Below, in pieces: positions 48,301-62,400 of a stretch of DNA of 64,000 bases. The notes beneath the pieces were generated by a model that was given only the letters and a program-made list of their open reading frames with translations, was not told the origin of the DNA and did not search any database. The DNA lies in contig VZRR01013894.1 in NCBI GenBank assembly GCA_013398015.1, positions 496,001-560,000 of the forward strand, in the 5' to 3' direction. Origin of the DNA: Oreocharis arfaki. Lineage: Eukaryota; Chordata; Aves; Passeriformes; Paramythiidae. Position numbers and translations under genes: made by a program. The stretch's first letter is position 1. The number at the start of each line of letters is the position of its first letter.

Positions 48301-51300
48301 TTGTTCTTGATAGATACCTCATAGTTCAGCTACTTCAGAATAGTTACTGTCTTTCTTGTCTCACTTTGGGAAGGAAAATAAGTTTTTGGGGAAAGTGGAA
48401 TCTCTTTTCAGGAAGTAAAAGCAAAAATATGCCAGAGTTGAAATAGCAGGAAGTGGTGACTGTCTCTGATTCTCACTGAAGCTGTCCAGTGAAAATAATA
48501 AGAAAACAAAATTTTCTTTAGCATCTGTTTCTGGAGTGTTGTAAAGGGAAAAGTATTAATTTTTGAAGGCTAACTTTCAGGGTTAATACAACTTCTACTC
48601 TTTTTGCAGACTTTAGGAATTACGTGTTATTTACATTGAAAAAAGAACATTGTTGCATCTTAGCATTTCTGTTGCTTGGTAATGCTGAGAAACTGAACAA
48701 TGGCAAAAGTAAAGCCTATCAGAGGAAACATTTTACGTGACAGAGAAGGATATGGAAAGAGAAGAGAAGTCTTGTGATGTCAGAAGATAAGAAGGAAACA
48801 GAACAGTTAAGAATGAGATTTCCTCCCCTCCTCCTCTCGGCTTTTGTCATAGCTCTTGTTTTTAGAAAAAAGGATCAAAGGATCCTCTACCTTAAGTGGG
48901 TGTGAGTGACTGCGTAGGAGGTTGCCCGTCTTGTGGCATGCATGTGCTTTGCCCAGGGAGAGGCAGAGGTTACCAAAACTGGGAGCTTGCAGGGAACTTG
49001 TGAGACATTCCGTGAATGTGTGGGCAATGGGCTCGATGTACATTATTTGTTCTGCTTCACAGTGTAGTTCTTTTCCTTTTAGCAAGTCTGTTTTGAAGAG
49101 GATACTGGGTTTGTTTTAATGTTATCACAAGCTTTGGGCTAAAGAACTTGCTTTAGTTTGCAGTTTGCCAGACTGTAATGTCAATGGGAAAAGGCATGTA
49201 TAGCCCAGAAGGTAGTGTAGCAATGGGCTGCAGAACTCGAGAGGCAGAAGAATTTGGAGCTTCCCCTTGAGTCAAACTTATAATTCAGTATGAAACTATA
49301 AAAGGCTTTGGAAAATAAACACATGGATTATCTAAAGGGTTTCATAATGCAAATTCTTAGTTATACCTTCTTGAATGGGAACTTAAATTAGACTAGGTTT
49401 ATTTGTAAACTGGAAGGCTCATGTTACATTCTAGGGAATTGTGAAAACTCCCGTGACTAAAAAACATGATGAATCATGCACTGAATAGTGAATTCAGCCT
49501 TCACTATGGAGGTACATCTGGCACCTGTGGAGTATTTTATTTTTTCTGTTTTTAAAAGGAAACTTTATGAAACTTTAAAGATACTTAAAATTACATTTTC
49601 TGTAAGACGGATTTTTAAAAATTTATTTACTAATTCTGTATATTGTTTAGGGATCAGGGGGTACTAATGGTTGACTATTTCAAAGCTTGGATTGCTTTTG
49701 CTTCTACTTTTCTTTTTTGAGCACTAAAAATATGTGTTCTTGGATTGTGGAAACTATAAAGAGTGTTCTGGATTTTACTTTTTACACAATCAATATTTTC
49801 TAATACTTTGTAGTCTAGGAATTTATTGTTATTTATCTTCTGGTAGCTTTGATTATGAAGAAGGATGGCTATTGATATTTTCTGAGTTGTGTTTGTGACT
49901 TTTTGTCTGTTTCTTTTTGTTGGGTGAGATTTTTGTTTGATTGTTTTCTTCCCTCCAGGCTTTGGAATCTAACAAACCTGGCTAAAATGATCTATACGAG
50001 GGTCTGGTATAGCCGACCATTTTGCTGTAATTGTTTCAGTGATGTTATATAAAACGTCTACTATAAATGAGGACTAGTAGTTGCAGTCTTCGTTGTCAGC
50101 CTGTTTATTAGATTTGATCCAATGTCTTCTAAATGTGGTGGTTTAAAAGCTTGTACTCGATTCCACAAGAGAATTAGGAGTCTTACATTTCATGTTAATA
50201 CATTTTAGGATTTTATTCAGAAGGCAGTTCAAAGAACAGTTGCCGGAATTCCTTAACCATATGGCAAGGCCTGGGTATCTGAGGATGTGTTTTCCCAATG
50301 TATTTTCAATGTAAATATTTCTGTTGTATCCCCATCTTGCATAATTTGGTATCTTATGGTAAACAAGCTCTCTGTCTCCTCCCCCCATAGAATTCCAACG
50401 ATGAGGTGCAAGTTCTGCTAAGATTTCTTTGCTTCTGACTCAGTCCGTAGATAGGCAGATGACCTGGTTTGTGAAAGACTCGCATTACAAGCAGTCAGTT
50501 TACTTGGGTTTGTGTTTTGTTTTGGGATCTATTGTGACTGTTTCCTCTTCTCATTTTTCTTGACATCTGTAAATATTTTATGCTGGCTTGGACAGATGGT
50601 TATAAAAGCTTTACCTGGGAGAGGATAATTCTTAAGTTTCCTGGTTAATGTCTGCATAAACAAGTATGTAAATACCTTCCATCGCAATGTAAGTTATCAG
50701 TTGCTCTTTTTTGTTGATAAATTAATCTGTATTCTGTTACTCTTGATGCTGTGTCCAAGGTGCCTGTGACTCATTTTTTATAAGGTGTTTTCATTCATTA
50801 CTAATGATAGAGGAAACTGAAGTTGATTCATATCTTGTACTTAGATATAATTTTTTGTTTGAAAAGATATGCACAGTCTTTAGATCTGATTGTTTCAACT
50901 CTGTTCAGCATTAGATTATCTATAGCAATTTTATTCCTTAGCATCTTGTCTAATTACATTTTGTTTGGCTTTTTTTTTTTTCAATTATATGACGTGTGGT
51001 GTTGCTACACATTAAGTTTCTAGCTGACCATGGAGGTGCTTCTGGGTTGAATCTTGGTGACCTCATAGTGATTCAGCTCACAGTAATCATGAAGCTCATA
51101 GCGAAGTCGCTTCTGTAAGAGGAAAAAATGCTGCTGCTGCTGCATGCAAATGAATCTTAACGTGGAGCATTTTCCAGTTCAGACTACTGTGAGTCTGCAC
51201 TGTTAGTCTCAGATGTCTGGACTTTTATATTTTTTTCAGCTTCCTATGTGCAAATGATAACTTTGGTGGGATACTCTTCCATCTTCTATTTTCATGATGG

Positions 51301-54300
51301 TAATAACAGTTTCTTACCATGTTTTCCACAGTATTTTATGTTTCTGAATTTCCACATACTGTATTCCATACGGTATACATTTTGGCTGTATACATAGATA
51401 TATACATAAATGTATGCATACTGTATTAGCTAGTACTTCAGAGGTCTTTCTCGTCTTTGGCTGTGTGAAGTTTGGCTTCCAAGCCTTCTAGAATGGAATC
51501 AGCAGCTTTGTGACAGCTTGATTTTTTTCCAAGTTTTTTTTTTCAAATTTTACAATTTTTTTCTCAGTTTGAGTGATCTTGCCCTTAAAAGCATCTAATA
51601 TTCTAGAGAATCAGCAGTAACCAGCCTAGTTACCTTAACTGATATCCTAGAGTTCAGAGCAACATGAACTGCATTTTCTTTTCCTTCACATGAGTTTAGA
51701 ACTGTGTGTATGTTTTATTTTTGCTCTATATTCTTTCTTTTGCCTAAGAAAACTATTCTTGAGATGTGATGGTTTTTAAATTCCATTTTAAGCTTGTAAG
51801 ATAGTACCTTGACCTGATTAAATGGTGCTCTTGTTCAGTGACCTGACACTTACTAGGTGGCGACAGTCTCTCGGGCTTCAAGGACTTTAGAATACTTTTA
51901 CTTCCCTTCACAAATAGTTGTTCTAACCAGTAAAGTATGACTATTTAGCAGGTAAACAGTATAACATATGCATTTTCTTCAGTGTCTAACGAATAATAGT
52001 TGTATAGTTTCTATTGCATGGTGTGATTTTTTTCCCCAGAAAGGAATGTGCTAGTTTTGCTTAATTTCAAGGAAAACCACCCACTCTCCATTCTGAGTAA
52101 GGCATAAACATATAGGTTTTAAAACAATATCTGTTCTTTGATGCTGTGACTTAAGTAGATCTCTTGGTTGAGTGGGGATGGGCCATTCTCTGAACTAACA
52201 GGTTAAGGTCAAGTTGATATTGGTATTAGGCATTGTAACCTAATATTTGGAATATTGCAGAATGTCTTCTGTCTCATTTTCCTTCTTGTTTCTGTGTTCT
52301 TCTTAAAATTGCCTGAGGTTCTTTGTTCTGCTCAATGAAACAGCAGAATTGGTCTTGTGTTGCAGAGAACAGCAGAGACAAGTTTTGGCTTTCAGGCAGA
52401 GCTTGTTTTAGAAGATTGCTTGATCTAGTTCAGTAGAGGAAGCTCTAGCTTTGTTTGTTTGCTTCAAGACCTTTATGCAGTGGAGTCCAGAAACAGAGGA
52501 CAGAGCACATTTTAACTTGAAAACAAACCCTGTTGAAATATTATTTCTCAAGATCATAGAAGTGCAATTAAAAGCTTATAGACTCATTGCGCGGTACTAG
52601 CTTACACAGTTCTTAGTTCAGTCTTGGCCATCTCAAAGTTCAGGTGTAGTGCAGATGACAGTCATGTCTCTTATGTCGTCTGAAGATCTTAGGACAAGCA
52701 GAGCTGTTATTCTGGATAAACAGGCTGCCCTACTTCCAGGGGACTGAGAACGACAGCACTGGTCTCTGTGCACTGGTGTCCCTGTATGTAGAGGGAGGCT
52801 TGTGTTTGCTGTGGTAGTATTTCTGGATATTTCCTTTCTTCCTACCTTCAGAGGTGAGGATTGCAGCTAGTACCTCTGTTTCCTCTTTGTTTTTATGAAA
52901 GCTATGATGGCTTGGCCTTTCCCTTCACTATTTGTTTCTGAGTTGATGTGTTATCTCTTCCTGTTGCCCTCAGCTGCACAGTCTAGTTAACCATATTGGT
53001 GCAATGCTGCTTAGTGTGGACTACAGTAGAACATAAGTAAATGCAAGATTTTTCTAACTGTGCACCCATGCAGTGAGCTTATCTCCAAAGGTATTTGTTA
53101 GCTTTTTTTCTGTTATGTACAACCATCCCTTTGTAATGCTGTGTCATGTGTAGCTTCATATTATTTGTAGAGAAACTCTGATCCTGTTGACTTGGGCAGT
53201 ACTTTTCTTCCTGTCCAAACTTTGTTCCGTTCCTTGGTGCACTTCAGCTGATGTGTCAAGACACTTGAAGAAAAAAGTGCATGGAAAAGTAAATTTTCTG
53301 TTTGCAAAACTGCTTTCTGTGCACCAATGTACATCCCATTGCAGTCTTGACATATAAGCTGTGCAGTTTGCACAGACCGTTGTTGGGTCGGGTTCTGATA
53401 CCGTTTCCAGCAGGGGGATGTCTGTGGGGTGCGAGAAGCCTTTCTCTGGTCTGTTAGTTGTAGTAGTAGTGGTCTCATTGCAATCCTTTAAAACATCTCA
53501 GTCTTGGAACAGTTTTGTAACTGCAGAGAGCATCCCTGGTGAAAGGTCTTCCAAAAACAGTCATTCAGGTTCCTGGGAGTGAGTGGTGAGTAGAAGAATG
53601 GGTCTTTTGAGATTTATGCTTCTGAAAGCAAGTTGAAGGAAATGTTGGAATGACGACTTTCATCCTGGAGAAGCAGCACTTCATGTCTGCTAGCGTGTCA
53701 AAGTGCTGCACCTGGTTTCATCAGATGAAGACAAAGGACTGCTCTAGGGTCATTAGAAAATGGCACAAACAAGCTCTTCAGCTTGTTATTCTCGTGGTAT
53801 GACTTCAGAGATGGACTGAGCACTGCAGCTGCGGCTGTTGGAGCAAGCCATTGCCATGTGGCAACAATGGGAGGAGCACTTTCGGGGAATTGTTGTTAAT
53901 CTTTTCTTAGAGCTTTGAAGATTTGTTATTCTTATTTTTTAATTAAGGACAACTTTACTTCTTGCTTTATAGGGAGTAATTGTGCGAGAGTTTGTCTCAA
54001 GTGTCCCATCACACTTGTGTGTGTTATGCTGCACCCTTTAGCTATCGTGGGATGGCTTTTTTCTGCAGTATAATGTAAAAAGAATGAGAGGGGTCTTACT
54101 TTGCCGTTATCATATGCTTATTTGTGATGAAATTTTCTCCTTTTAATATGAAAATATAACTGTAACTTTCAGGACATTAATTTTTTTTTTTTTTTTTAGG
54201 ACAAGGCCATTAAGCATCCTGAATGGAAATAAAAATGTAATTAAGAGGAGAGTGCAAAATTACAGCTCACATTGAAACAACTACATAATAATTCAAAGTA

Positions 54301-56450
54301 GCTATCACTCAGCTTTTTATTGTGTAGCCTCATGAAAGTGGAAAAGGTTTTACTAATGTTATTGGATGTGAACTTATGGTACTTTTTAGGTTAATGGATT
54401 GAGTTTTAAGGGTTGATCTCTCTTTAGGATCACAGCCAGCACTGCAAATCTTCAGCATGTTACTGGAGATGCAGCATTTCTCTGGGTTCCACTCTGTCTT
54501 CTTATTCAGTTGCAAGAATATGGCAGGATTAAGTGACTGTTTTGCTTTCTAGAAGGGTCTTTAGTTGAAAAGCCTTCTGCTGACACTCTTTAAAGGATAT
54601 GCGATAGTAAAACCTTTCTGGAGTAGTACAGCAAGCTTCAGTTCAGGTCCGGTGGTGCATATTGACTCACTGATTTGTTAAGGATTCTGGTGCTGTCTTG
54701 CCTAGTACATGTTATTAAAATGGAACTGATCAAAAAACTAATCTTTCTCTAATAATTTTATTATGTGATGTTTTTTAATGTGTTAGAATAGCTTGTTGAT
54801 TCCCTCAGAGTTGTGAAAATTCTTGTGTGTACTTCTGGTCACAGAAGAAAAAAAAAATCCTGAAAGCTCTTATAGCTTTTATAATCGCCTGCTGATTTCA
54901 CATTGTGTCTCTGCACTTAAACCATTTGATTAATCCTTCAAAAAGATGAATTATATATATTGAAAATAATCTCTTTTTAGGTGAGATTTCATCACTGTTT
55001 TGCACTGAGGGCACTAATGTTGCCCTGACCCAACTAAGTACATTTTGTATGTCTGTACATACTCCTAGGATTGTTGCAATAAGTCATGAATTTGCTTTTT
55101 GATTTATTTAGTGTTTGGATTTTTTTTTAATACTCTTTGCAGAGAGGTCTTTTCAAAGCTTTGCGTGTTGAGTTGTTGAGTTACTGCAGTTCTGTGAGTG
55201 GACATTAATTACCCATTTGGACACTAATTTAGAAAGCATGTCTATATAAAGTTTCTTAGAAATGTCAAACCAAATGAGAATTTCTGTGAAATTAGTAAGT
55301 TAATGTCAGCATCTCCTATCCCAGCTGAAGACTCTTTCTCTTTACTAGCCTTTAGACATACAGTTTGTCGAGAAGTTTCTATTTGAGGCATTCTTTAAGT
55401 AGCTGTGCCAGCTTATGTGGCTTTTGCTGCTTGATGCTGCATCTTTAATTGTGCTTATGAAGCTGCTCAATAAAGTGGATCAGGGAACTGAACTTGGATG
55501 TGAATAATCAATCTCAGTTAACTTTTTGTCTTGCTGCTTTTTAGCCTAGACCATTTCAGTGAGGGGTTTTGCTGAATGGTCTGCAGTCATATAGATGCAA
55601 ATGGGTGCATAATATTATGATAGGAATGAAAGATGGAAAAAATGGCAACTGCTTAAGGCTTTCTTATTGGAGCTTAGAATAGAAAAAAGAAGGCAATAAA
55701 CAACAAAGCAACCCTGTACAACCCTTTTAAAGAGTAGTCTTTACATCCCTGCTTAGAAAAATTTGTGTTAGACAAAACAAGTACTCAAAGTGGTGCAGAT
55801 TTGTATAAACATAGAACCTCCTGCTTCCAAACTGTGCAACAAATGACTCAACTTTGTAGCAGCTTTGATTTTTCCATACTTGAGAGTTATGTAGACTTAA
55901 GGTAATTTCTACTTGATACTAATGGAGAGTCTTTAATTATCCTGTGATAAATGCATGAACAGTTGTTGGAACTCTGTTTATGTCATCTCAAACACCATAT
56001 AATCCAAAAAAATGAGTATTTGGGGTGCTAGGGCTAAGGGATGGCCTGATGCTGTCTGTAACTATGTGATTGGAGATTACAGGCAAGGTGGAACTGGACT
56101 CTTTTCGCAGGTGTCCAGACTTACAATGAAAGATGGTCTATACAAACTAGACGGGCTTCAATTATTATTCTGTGATTTTATACCTTTGGGTACACTGATG
56201 GCAGCAAGAAAATTGCTTTCACTTGCTTTTCCAGTTGAATACAGTATGAAATTGGATGTCTTCTTAGAGCTGCTTATTTAATTCTTCTGCTAACTTGGTT
56301 TTACTGAAGCTGTAGTAAGATGTCAGAATGATGTTTTGGTGTACTACATATCTGATGTGACTTTTTTTTTTCCTTCAGCAAATTTGACAGGCCATGCAGA
56401 GAAAGTTGGCATTGAAAACTTTGAGCTCCTGAAAGTTCTTGGAACAGGGG
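45269..56450 (+). CDS. RPS6KA5: RPS6KA5 gene (MSK1), 5' part only
   Basis: Ribosomal protein S6 kinase alpha-5 is a nuclear kinase with two kinase domains. ERK and p38 activate it, and it phosphorylates histone H3, HMGN1, CREB and NF-kB p65. Only the first two coding exons are present: 21 codons plus one base, then 72 nt. They read MEGPSGEAELPLLTVKHELR, N, ANLTGHAEKVGIENFELLKV, LGTG. The stretch from LLTVKHELR onward is nearly identical to human MSK1. The residues before it are shorter than, and unlike, the acidic Gly-rich human N-terminus. The window stops before the ATP-binding loop is completed: GTG-A-YGKV should continue in exon 3, past 64000. The gene is divergent from DGLUCY across a CpG island. 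Confidence 0.97.
45333..56378 (+). other. RPS6KA5 intron 1
   Basis: About 11 kb. The first part is GC-rich (end of the CpG island), the rest AT-rich. It holds a short (ta)n at 48168-48179 and a (gct)n-like run near 51131. No exon, RNA gene or recognised transposon was seen. Open frames at 53161-53478 and 56012-56281 are unremarkable. Confidence 0.75.
56379..56450 (+). CDS. RPS6KA5: RPS6KA5 coding exon 2
   Basis: A long T-rich tract and ccttcag acceptor precede the exon. The first two bases complete Ala, then NLTGHAEKVGIENFELLKV and LGTG follow, identical in type to human MSK1. The donor is gtaaga, phase 1. The exon leads into the N-terminal AGC-kinase domain and ends in the middle of the glycine-rich loop. 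Confidence 0.98.
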
Positions 56451-59400
56451 GTAAGATGCACTATTTTTAAGTTAAATGTTGGAAGCATTACTCTTATGTA
56501 TGATTTTGTTTCCTAGCTGAGGTTTTGGTAATTGGAACATTCTTTAGGAAGATAGCACTTTTGTATTGCGTAGCGAATTTTTTTTCAGTTTTTTTTTTCC
56601 ACAAATGCCGTGCAAAATTGGAGGTCGTGTTCTAGCGCAGCACTTTTGAAGATGCATGTTTTTTAAAAAAAGGAAAACATATGAATGAAAATTTGTGACA
56701 ATTGAACATAGTTTTTGAAAAACCTAACCTAAGTTAAGGCACAAGCTTGATAATTTTGTTAAGTTTTCAGAGTGTCTTTGGGAAAAAAACAGTAATTTTA
56801 ATAAATTATTAGATAAGGCGCTCCATTTTTAAAACTAATCTGTGTTAGGGTCACTGTTGGCTCCATAAATCTGTGTCCTAGTCAGATCCTAGTATTTTTT
56901 AAGATGGATAATGTTCATTGTTGCATTGTGTGTTTCAGCAAAATGTTGGAAATTTCTAGGATGTTGTAGGATTACTGATGGTAATGAGAAAAAAAACTTT
57001 GTTTCTCCTTTGCTAAAGGGACACACAGGGCCATATACAGACCAAAAGTAATGGCTTTTATTCTTTTTAGGGTGTTTACACTGTTTCTTTTTTGGTCAGT
57101 ATTAACTCCGATGCATTGTTGGGTAGATTGGGATAATCATGAAGGTGGGCGATCATCAAGGTCTACAGAAGTTTTGTGCTGGTTAAATGATGTCAAATTT
57201 TTGGGTGTTACCAGCCATGAATGGCTGGCAGTGAGGCTGTAATTCCCCAAGACATCACTGAAAAGAGCAAAGGATTTTGGTTTTCACTTTTAGGTGTCAT
57301 ATAGATTCTTTCATAAATTAATTAAGCTGTTAAATCACCTGAGAGGATACTTTTCTGTTTCTGCAGTAAATTTTAAAAAGTTTTAATTTAAGCATGCTGA
57401 AAAATTGAACCCTTGGTGTTAAATTTCAGTAGTTAGAGGCAGACACAAGGAAGCCTTAATATCATAGATAAATGTTGCGTATTCCTAGATAGAAGCAATC
57501 ATGATTTTCTGAAATGGTCAGTACGGATCTTAGTGGGGTTGACAAAAATGAAATTATAAATAATTTTACATATATGTGAGGATGCCTTTCTTTTCTGCTG
57601 ATGGAAACATTGGCTGGATTTGTAAATATTTGTGTATGTACATGAAAACCTGTTCCATACCGAAATTTTCTGTTTGTTACCTTTGCCATGGGTCTGAGAT
57701 CACACTAATATTACAACTACTGCACTTGGGATACAAAGTAAGTTGGTGTTTTCATAAGGGTCAGTCTTCAAGTTCAGACTAGTGGTAGCCTGACCTTCTC
57801 CTGTCTTCAGGCAGTACCTCTGAAATAGCCCATTTTGCTGCTGTTAAACTGTTGTCAGTCATTCATTGCTGTCTCCCATGCTTTCTTTTCTTCATGAACA
57901 AGTTGGCCAAATTTTTCTTGGCCTGGAATACTTTTGACCATAGCAGGTAATCCTTAGGCTTGCAGTGCAAAGCTATCCTATTCACTCAGGTTAACTGGAT
58001 AATTATTGAGGGTGCGCTTTCAGAAAAGGCTGCTTCAGTGGGTTGACAATGGGATTGTCTGTGTGTGTGTGTGTGTGTGAAGTAAAAAAAAAAAGTGAGG
58101 TAAGCATGCCTGACTTCATCCTGCTCTAGTAGTCTTGTTGCTCCAGAAGTGTCTTCTGCCTAAGTAGATCTCAAACTATTTCAAGAACTGACTAAAAGAT
58201 CCTTGCAAACTTTAGGAATCCAAGGATTCCTTGAGTATTCTGGAATGGCATTTGTAGGAAGAGTAGCTGGCATTTGTTGTGGTGTTTGTTTTTCTTCTGC
58301 TTTTTTGATAGGCAGTTTTAATCATAGCCTGAAGTTTTTGCTTCAGAAATGTAGATTGTCAGGGCAGTCAAGAAGCTTTGTTCAGTCTCAAGCCTACAAC
58401 AGCTAAGTCTCATGCACTAGATGTGTCAGAGGTTGCTGCTTTCTAATTACTAGGTGGCATTAAATGCCAGTGACCTGATCAGAATGGAGCTAGTTCTCTT
58501 TGCTTTTGGGTAAGCGACCATCTGTCAGTTGGCAATGTTTGCTGTAACATGGAATTGCTGGAAACAGGATTCCAAAGAGGTCAGACCTCAAAGAGGTCCC
58601 TTAACTGCTTGGTCTGAGACACAGTCGGTTATACCTGCATCACCCCTGGTGAAAATCCTCCAGTACCAGAGATTCTGCAGCCTTCTTAAGATGTTCTTGC
58701 TGTTGAAGTTCAGTTTCCTAACTTGAGAAACATTCTGGACATCGCTATAAGCAAATAGACAGAAGCTATCTTTACTCTGGCAGTGAAAGCTTTATCCTGG
58801 TGTGAGCTTTTAGGTATTACTGATAGTACTGTAATATAACTAATGCTAAATAAAACTGTGATGCTGTTTTAAAATGCTTCACTATGGAGTTATGCAGCAG
58901 GCAGTGTTTTCAAACTAATACTTAATTGATCTACAGTAATGCAAGGGAGAATATGTTGAAACCTCACAGTTACATTAAGTGATGGCTGTAGATGCTATTT
59001 CAACTAATTACAGTATTTTAAGTATACTCTGCTATGAAGCAACTGGAATAACCACAGAAGATACTCAAAACGTGCTAAATTAAATGATACCTTGCTTAAG
59101 GATATGTAATTGTGGTAGTTTCTTACAGACTCAGTGGTGATTCTTTTTGGGTAACAGCAGTGAAGGTTTATTTAAATCTTCATTTTTAAGCTTTATGTTT
59201 TAAAAATACAAACATTTAAGATTATTAGAAATAGTATCTCTGTGTGCTGATGTTTCTCCTTTGGAAGCCGTTTTTTGTCATAACTTTTTTCATGCTTACT
59301 ATTTTCTTTAATATGAATTTCTTTCTTATATTCTTTTGTCTGTTTTCTTCTGATATTTACACTCAGTTGGAAGCATGCTTGTTATATTTTGCTTTTTGGT

Positions 59401-62400
59401 ATTAAAATTATATCTTACTATATACTATTTTCTTTTGACCTGAGTCTCAGAGGAAAGACAAGGAAGCAAAAGTCTGAGTTGGATTCTTTTACATTACATT
59501 TAGGGGGTAGTAATAGAATAAGCTTATCCATTGAAGAAATCAGTAGCACTTTACGTCAGTAAAATGAAATACATGACAGTATGCTACTGTTTAATGAAGC
59601 TGTTAATAATGTACTTGTTGCTCTGGGAACAAATTACTGGCTTGACTTCTGACTGGCCCATGTTCTACTCAGTATACGCTTTTTGAAATTGCATAAGTCC
59701 TTCTCTTTCTGTTACTGTATAGCCTTGCTAATATGGAATTTTCAGATTTCCTGTGCATATTCATGTTTCCAGTTTGTCCCTCCTATCTAGTTAAAGCCTT
59801 TCTACCTGTGAAAGAAAACCGGAGTCTATTCTATAGAAGAAGGTTACTTTTTAGCAAAGTAATCTAATTGCTTCCCAAAGCCAGGAAAGGAACAACATGA
59901 GAAGGTGGCTGTGTTGATTTATGCACGCCCACTTGGCTTATTTGCTTCATTCTTTGAAAATGTGTTTTTAAAATAACAAAACACTCTTGGGTGCATTCTG
60001 GTTCATACATTTTTCTACCAATAGATTATTCCTTTTTCTCTACTGAGCTTTAATAAATGCCACTTTCATTGACTCTTTCAACTGTGGTTAAGAAGAGACG
60101 ATGCAATTAGTACCTGAGCATGTGCACTTATAATCCATTCTACCTTTTGACCTACAAGAAGACAAAAATAATGAGAAACAAGAATCTAACTACTATATAT
60201 GGGAGAGAATGTTTTATATGTGATCTTTTGGATTTAAGTACTTGTATGGGAAAGATATTCACCTTACACGAGGAAGATCCTTAGAATCTAAAGGATTTAT
60301 TCATATAAAGGGAACAAAATTAGGGGGATGAATTTCAGATTTAAGTAACCATTTCAAAAATCTTGTTATACAAGGACATATAATGAAGTTTCATCTAAGA
60401 GGTCAGAAAGTATTCTGACAAAGTTAAGACTGTGAAATGAAGTTAGTTCTTTCAAAGCATATTGAAGAAAATACAAAATATTCTCTCGTAAAAGGAGGAA
60501 AAAGAAAGAAGTGCGGACACTGTGCTCAGGAGAGCGAGCCAAAATTAGTGAGTGTCTAAAAATAATTCCAAACTCCAGTTAAATATTTTACTTCAGTTTC
60601 TGCCGAGGACAGCTAGAATGTATACTGAATGCTAGGTGGGATGTCTAATTGGGGACAGGGCTTGAAAATGGAAGATTAGTTTTCTTTTTATGAAAAACAG
60701 ACTGAAAAGAGGGGGCTGTGTTTAATCTAGGGATGTGGACAAATGTGTCATATTCATCCACCAGAGAATTCTGAAGAAATACGTACATTAAATTGGAGAT
60801 CAATAGCAAAGATTCTTACTGGAACTAATGCCAGAGAGAACAGCAAAATAGTCTTACATTTAAGAAGGAAAGGAGAAAATAAGATGATGATCCCAGGCAG
60901 CTCTTAGTTGATTGTTCTGACTTCATCAAACTTCAGCAGTATATGGTACTTTTAGAACAATTTCTGAGGGAAATTATTTACCTTAATTTTTGTAATAATT
61001 AAAAATTAATGGTATCTTTATGCAGTGGTAGATTGTCTTGCATATGAGAGCTGCCTTCAAAAAACTTACATGCTTTAAAAAGAAAAAAGTTAGGCGTGTA
61101 TTGTCTGCCATAACTATTTACTGTAATAACATTTACTTTTTTTAAAGAAGGTAAAAAACCAAAAAAGAAACAAAACCAAAATGCTGATATAAAGTACATT
61201 TTAAGATGATACTACCCTCTCCTGTCACTTTCTGCCTTTCATATTAATCATCACTCACTTGCTTAATGGGAGAGAAAATTTATTCTCAGGGTAAGTCACA
61301 ACGTTGAGAAAATTCCATTAATAATTCTTGCCTACCTGATATCTAAGGAAAGATGACAGAGAATGCCTTGTGTTTGACAGTGTGGTCGTAGACAATAAAA
61401 ATTGGAAATATTCTTCAGAATGCTATTATTTGAGATTTTTTAAGGTTTCTGTTTGGCTTTTCCCCCCATTTTTAGCTGCTACAGCTATATGCTTTTCTAA
61501 CTTTACCACATCTCAATTTTTAATCCATATGGACAGATATTAGTACAGTGAGAGTTCTGCCTCCATATTCCTTAGGCAGATTAATTCTAAATTGCAGAGC
61601 AAAGATGTCATTAGGCATATATCATGCAAGAATACAATGAAATTTATTCAAATCCTTAAATATTTTGTGCCTCTGAGCCTTTTCCTTTGTAGCCTTATGA
61701 TTATTCTTACACTAACAGTAAAAAAGTGATTTAAGAAAAAGGTGTAGCTTATGTTAACACTTAAAAAGATTAATTTTAAAAAAACATCTGGATGCAAGTA
61801 TAAAGTTTTGATGAATTTAAGAGTCCACAGAAACCATCTAGTGTGCTATGAACAATATGAATTGCACTCCTTTTTCCCTGTGAGAATTAGCTGGTGTGAT
61901 GCAATGCCTTAATGCGCTTGCATTTGTTCAGGAGAAAAAAGAAATGAAGAATACTTCATATTTGTAACTCATTGTCTTTCAGCAAGTGTGTATTTTAGAA
62001 TATTCTAATGGCCTGCTGAATTGTTACTTAGAATGGTGATACATATTACTATGAATATGAATACTTATATATATACTTATGTCTAAGTACACTTGTATAT
62101 ATGCTTATATATACTTATGATATTTTACTGTGGATTTGTCTTCATGGAAAGAGCAGTAGTGAAAGAGAAGTTTTAGCACCCAATTATGTTTTTCTATCTC
62201 ACAAGCTGAATGGAAATTTCCTATAAATTGCTGGTGTGAAATCTCTTGATAAAGGGTGATATCCATATAAATCAGCAACAAATAATTACTCTTTAAATTT
62301 TTCTTTTATTTCTCTTCAGCTGCGAGGTCAGTCTAATGTAGTTTGTGTTTGTGTATGTATTATATATAGTCTTTTATTTTTTCTATCATTTAATGTATTT

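Noticed and set aside
53161..53478. 105-codon minus-strand frame in RPS6KA5 intron 1
   Set aside because: It is antisense to the gene, unrecognised, and overlaps another open frame on the other strand.
56012..56281. 89-codon plus-strand frame just before RPS6KA5 exon 2
   Set aside because: The known RPS6KA5 exon 1-exon 2 junction is exact without it, and no similarity is seen.
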